64,000 nucleotides of DNA from Desertivirga xinjiangensis (GTDB taxonomy: Bacteria; Bacteroidota; Bacteroidia; Sphingobacteriales; Sphingobacteriaceae): assembly GCF_024436435.1 (NCBI RefSeq), contig NZ_JAFMZP010000004.1, forward strand, positions 186,001 to 250,000, given 5' to 3'. The position numbers were made by a program, and so were the translations under genes. Below are positions 62,080 to 64,000 of the stretch, piece by piece. The notes below the pieces were generated by a model that saw only the letters and a list, made by a program, of their open reading frames with translations, ran no database searches and had not been told where the DNA came from. Numbering within the stretch: position 1 is the stretch's first letter; each line of letters opens with the position of its first letter.

Positions 62080-62250
62080 ATGAGTTTTGGAACTATAGTG
62101 TTTGGCCTTGTCTTCGTAATTCCCCTAATCGCATTTGTGCTTTCTATAGTTTGGAAAGATAAGAGCTCCCGTAAGCTTGGAGTACTTGTTATTGCGGCAT
62201 TGGTGATCTTTGCTGTTATTGTAGCGTATTTCGCAAATAAAGACAAATAG
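62080..62250 (+). CDS. 56-residue membrane protein with two helices
   Basis: This small frame lies between tsaD and the desaturase, 2 bases before the latter. It encodes two membrane segments (IVFGLVFVIPLIAFVLSIVW and LGVLVIAALVIFAVIVAYF) joined by a charged turn (KDKSSRK), and ends in ANKDK. The hydrophobic pattern and tight spacing support a real gene. The function is unknown. Confidence 0.65.
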   Translation: MSFGTIVFGLVFVIPLIAFVLSIVWKDKSSRKLGVLVIAALVIFAVIVAYFANKDK

Positions 62251-62252
62251 AT

Positions 62253-63713
62253 ATGCCTAAAGCCATTATCGTTGGGGCTGGAATAGCAGGTATCGCATCT
62301 GCTATCCGTTTGGCGGTTAAAGGTTTTCAGGTTGATATATATGAAAAGAACTCCTATCCGGGAGGAAAGCTTTCTGAAATAGAGCAAGATGGCTACCGTT
62401 TCGACGCGGGGCCCAGCTTACTCACCATGCCTCATTATGTCGATGAGCTTTTTCTTCTTGCCGGTCGTAAACCAGAGGACTATTTCCGGTACCGCAAGCT
62501 CGACAGTATCTGTAACTATTTTTATGAAGACGGAACCCGGATCAGCGCATGGGCTGATAGCGAGAAACTCGCCGAAGAGTTCGAGGCAAAGACCGCTGAT
62601 TCCGCAGACGCAATAAAACGGTTCCTGAAAAAATCGGCAGAGATCTACAAGCTCACTCATCATGTTTTTTTGGAGCGATCCCTTCATCGTTTAGCTACAT
62701 ATACCCGGTTGAAAACTTTGTTCTCTTTTTTGAAGCTGCGAAAGATTGATTCTTTTCGTACCATGAACCAGGCGAATAGCAGCATGTTTCACGATAGCCG
62801 GACCCTTCGTTTTTTTAACAGGTACGCTACATACAATGGCTCGGATCCATATCAGGCTCCTGCCACCTTAAATGTCATTCCTCATCTGGAACAGCACTTT
62901 GGCGCTTTTTTCCCTGAGGGAGGAATGAATGCTATCACCCTGAGTCTGGTAAAGCTCGCGGAAGAGCTGGGCGTTAATTTTCATTACAGCACTTCCGTAG
63001 AGGAAATAGTAGTAGCAGAGAATACGGTAAAGGGAATCAAAACCGATAATGGAAGCTTTACAGCAGATATAGTGGTTTCTAATTTAGATGTTTGGTTTAC
63101 CTACAGGAAATTGCTGAAAACGCATATCCCTGAAAAGATCTTAAATCAGGAGCGCAGCAGCTCAGCGCTTATCTTCTATTGGGGAGTAAGCAGAGAATTT
63201 CAGGAGTTAGATCTGCATAACATTTTCTTTAGTGAAGATTATGAGCAAGAGTTCCGCTCTATCTGGGGAGTAAAGCAAATCTGTGATGATCCGACTATCT
63301 ATCTTAACATCAGTTCCAAATACAAGCACGATGATGCTCCTGAAGGGGCAGAGAATTGGTTTGTCATGATAAATGTTCCTTCCGATGCTGGTCAGGATTG
63401 GGACCAGCTGATTGAACAGGCGAGAGAATGTATTATTCGAAAGCTAAGCCGTAACCTGGGTGTAGATGTCAAGGAGTTTATTGGCTCTGAATCGATACTT
63501 GATCCCAGATCCATTGAATATAGAACTGGGTCCTATCAGGGTTCCCTGTATGGTAGCAGTTCGAACAATCGATTTGCCGCGTTTTTCAGGCATGCTAACT
63601 TTTCTTCGAAGTTTAGAAACCTGTATTTTGCCGGAGGCAGTGTGCATCCGGGTGGTGGAATTCCTTTAGCTTTATTGTCAGCGAAAATAGTAGCGGAAGA
63701 TATTAAAATATAA
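62253..63713 (+). CDS. Carotenoid desaturase, CrtD/CrtI family
   Basis: This 486-residue FAD-dependent enzyme has the dinucleotide motif IIVGAGIAGIASAIRLA at the N-terminus, YPGGKLSEIEQDGYRFDAGPSLLTMP next and the family C-terminus YFAGGSVHPGGGIPLALLSAK. It introduces double bonds in carotenoid biosynthesis. Bacteroidota CrtD-type members act on the hydroxylated end of the chain, but CrtI (phytoene desaturase) is hard to exclude by eye. It follows the 56-residue frame by 2 bases. Its last 15 codons are the source of a four-copy tandem repeat running past the stop. Confidence 0.9.
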   Translation: MPKAIIVGAGIAGIASAIRLAVKGFQVDIYEKNSYPGGKLSEIEQDGYRFDAGPSLLTMPHYVDELFLLAGRKPEDYFRYRKLDSICNYFYEDGTRISAWADSEKLAEEFEAKTADSADAIKRFLKKSAEIYKLTHHVFLERSLHRLATYTRLKTLFSFLKLRKIDSFRTMNQANSSMFHDSRTLRFFNRYATYNGSDPYQAPATLNVIPHLEQHFGAFFPEGGMNAITLSLVKLAEELGVNFHYSTSVEEIVVAENTVKGIKTDNGSFTADIVVSNLDVWFTYRKLLKTHIPEKILNQERSSSALIFYWGVSREFQELDLHNIFFSEDYEQEFRSIWGVKQICDDPTIYLNISSKYKHDDAPEGAENWFVMINVPSDAGQDWDQLIEQARECIIRKLSRNLGVDVKEFIGSESILDPRSIEYRTGSYQGSLYGSSSNNRFAAFFRHANFSSKFRNLYFAGGSVHPGGGIPLALLSAKIVAEDIKI

Positions 63714-63923
63714 TATTAAGATATATTATTTAGACTTGGCTTTATTGTCAGCGAAAATAATAGCGGAAGATATTAAAATATAATATTAAGATATATTATT
63801 TAGACTTGGCTTTATTGTCAGCGAAAATAATAGCGGAAGATATTAAAATATAATATTAAGATATATTATTTAGACTTGGCTTTATTGTCGGCAAAGATAG
63901 TAGCGGAAGATATTAAAATATAA
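63669..63923 (+). repeat. Four-copy, 70-base tandem repeat of the desaturase 3' end
   Basis: GCTTTATTGTC begins at 63669, 63739, 63809 and 63879, an exact 70-base period. Each unit holds the last 45 bases of the desaturase gene including its stop, plus an AT-rich spacer. Units 2 and 3 are identical; unit 4 differs at several bases. Because 70 is not a multiple of 3, the copies fall in successive frames. Only the first is translated as the enzyme C-terminus. Confidence 0.95.
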
Positions 63924-63964
63924 ATAAGATAGCAACCGGTGCCCCGACCGGTTGCTATCTTATT
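63923..63964. terminator. Strong 17-base-pair terminator hairpin after the repeat
   Basis: AATAAGATAGCAACCGG (63923-63939) pairs perfectly with 63948-63964 around an 8-base loop. It is followed by T-rich sequence on the forward strand and preceded by A-rich sequence, so it can serve both directions. It ends the desaturase transcript. Confidence 0.85.
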
Positions 63965-64000
63965 TGGTTTTATGATTTAATCACCCCAATTGAAGTTCCT

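Noticed and set aside
63970-64000. Possible 3' end of a reverse-strand gene at the right edge
   Set aside because: Two reverse frames end in stops here (63977 and 63970), but fewer than ten codons are visible, too few to support a gene.

Overview
The window reads as chromosome of a Bacteroidota organism, most likely a Sphingobacteriaceae-type (Pedobacter-like) polysaccharide degrader. The support is three-fold: paired SusC/SusD genes, hybrid two-component regulators and FecI/FecR/TonB-receptor modules; promoters of the Bacteroidota type (TTTG, about 19 bases, TAnnTTTG) with few Shine-Dalgarno sites; and RibBA, TamB/TsaD and a CrtD-like desaturase in the housekeeping part. No genus is claimed.

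Layout. (1) 1-16.9 kb is polysaccharide utilisation locus 1: a beta-helix protein cut by the left edge, GH3, GH20 (reverse), a hybrid two-component regulator (reverse), GH16, SusC and SusD, closed by an intrinsic terminator. (2) 17.0-25.2 kb is a sulfur region. A tight operon carries an arylsulfotransferase-family protein, a chromate-transporter-family permease, a PAPS-type sulfotransferase and CysQ, with APS kinase (CysC) facing it. Next to these is a TonB receptor preceded by a consensus promoter and a 24-codon reading frame ending in Cys-Cys-Gly-Cys-Cys-Arg, which looks like a cysteine-sensing leader peptide. (3) 25.3-30.5 kb holds an SGNH-like protein, a heme oxygenase, an SdiA-regulated-type beta-propeller, an OmpR-type two-component system and a PepSY-like lipoprotein. 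An identical 19-base operator-like sequence lies before both the propeller and the PepSY-like genes. (4) 30.5-41.9 kb is locus 2: SusC, SusD, an Fn3/beta-helix lipoprotein and a second hybrid regulator.

(5) 41.9-43.1 kb is gene-poor and packed with fold-backs, short tandem repeats and degenerate TTCGG(G)AA arrays. (6) 43.1-50.7 kb carries two small genes and then an ECF sigma/FecR/TonB receptor/lipoprotein module. (7) 50.7-52.6 kb looks like a small accessory patch next to tRNA-Met: a DUF3800 gene, a candidate structured small RNA, a dispersed palindromic repeat and decayed coding fragments. (8) 52.7-64 kb is mostly core: START-like protein, LptF/G permease, RibBA, TamB, TsaD, a 56-residue membrane protein and a CrtD-like desaturase whose 3' end is repeated four times with a 70-base period.

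How the genes work together. Each SusC/D pair has its own hybrid regulator, suggesting glycan-triggered induction. The sulfur operon pairs PAPS use (sulfotransferase) with removal of the PAP by-product (CysQ), PAPS supply (CysC) and a candidate oxyanion permease, so it plausibly serves sulfation of a cell product. The leader peptide suggests that the neighbouring TonB receptor imports a sulfur source when cysteine is short. At least two families of dispersed palindromes sit between convergent genes, and one copy appears to have been split by later insertions. All functions are read from sequence motifs by eye; no database search was run.
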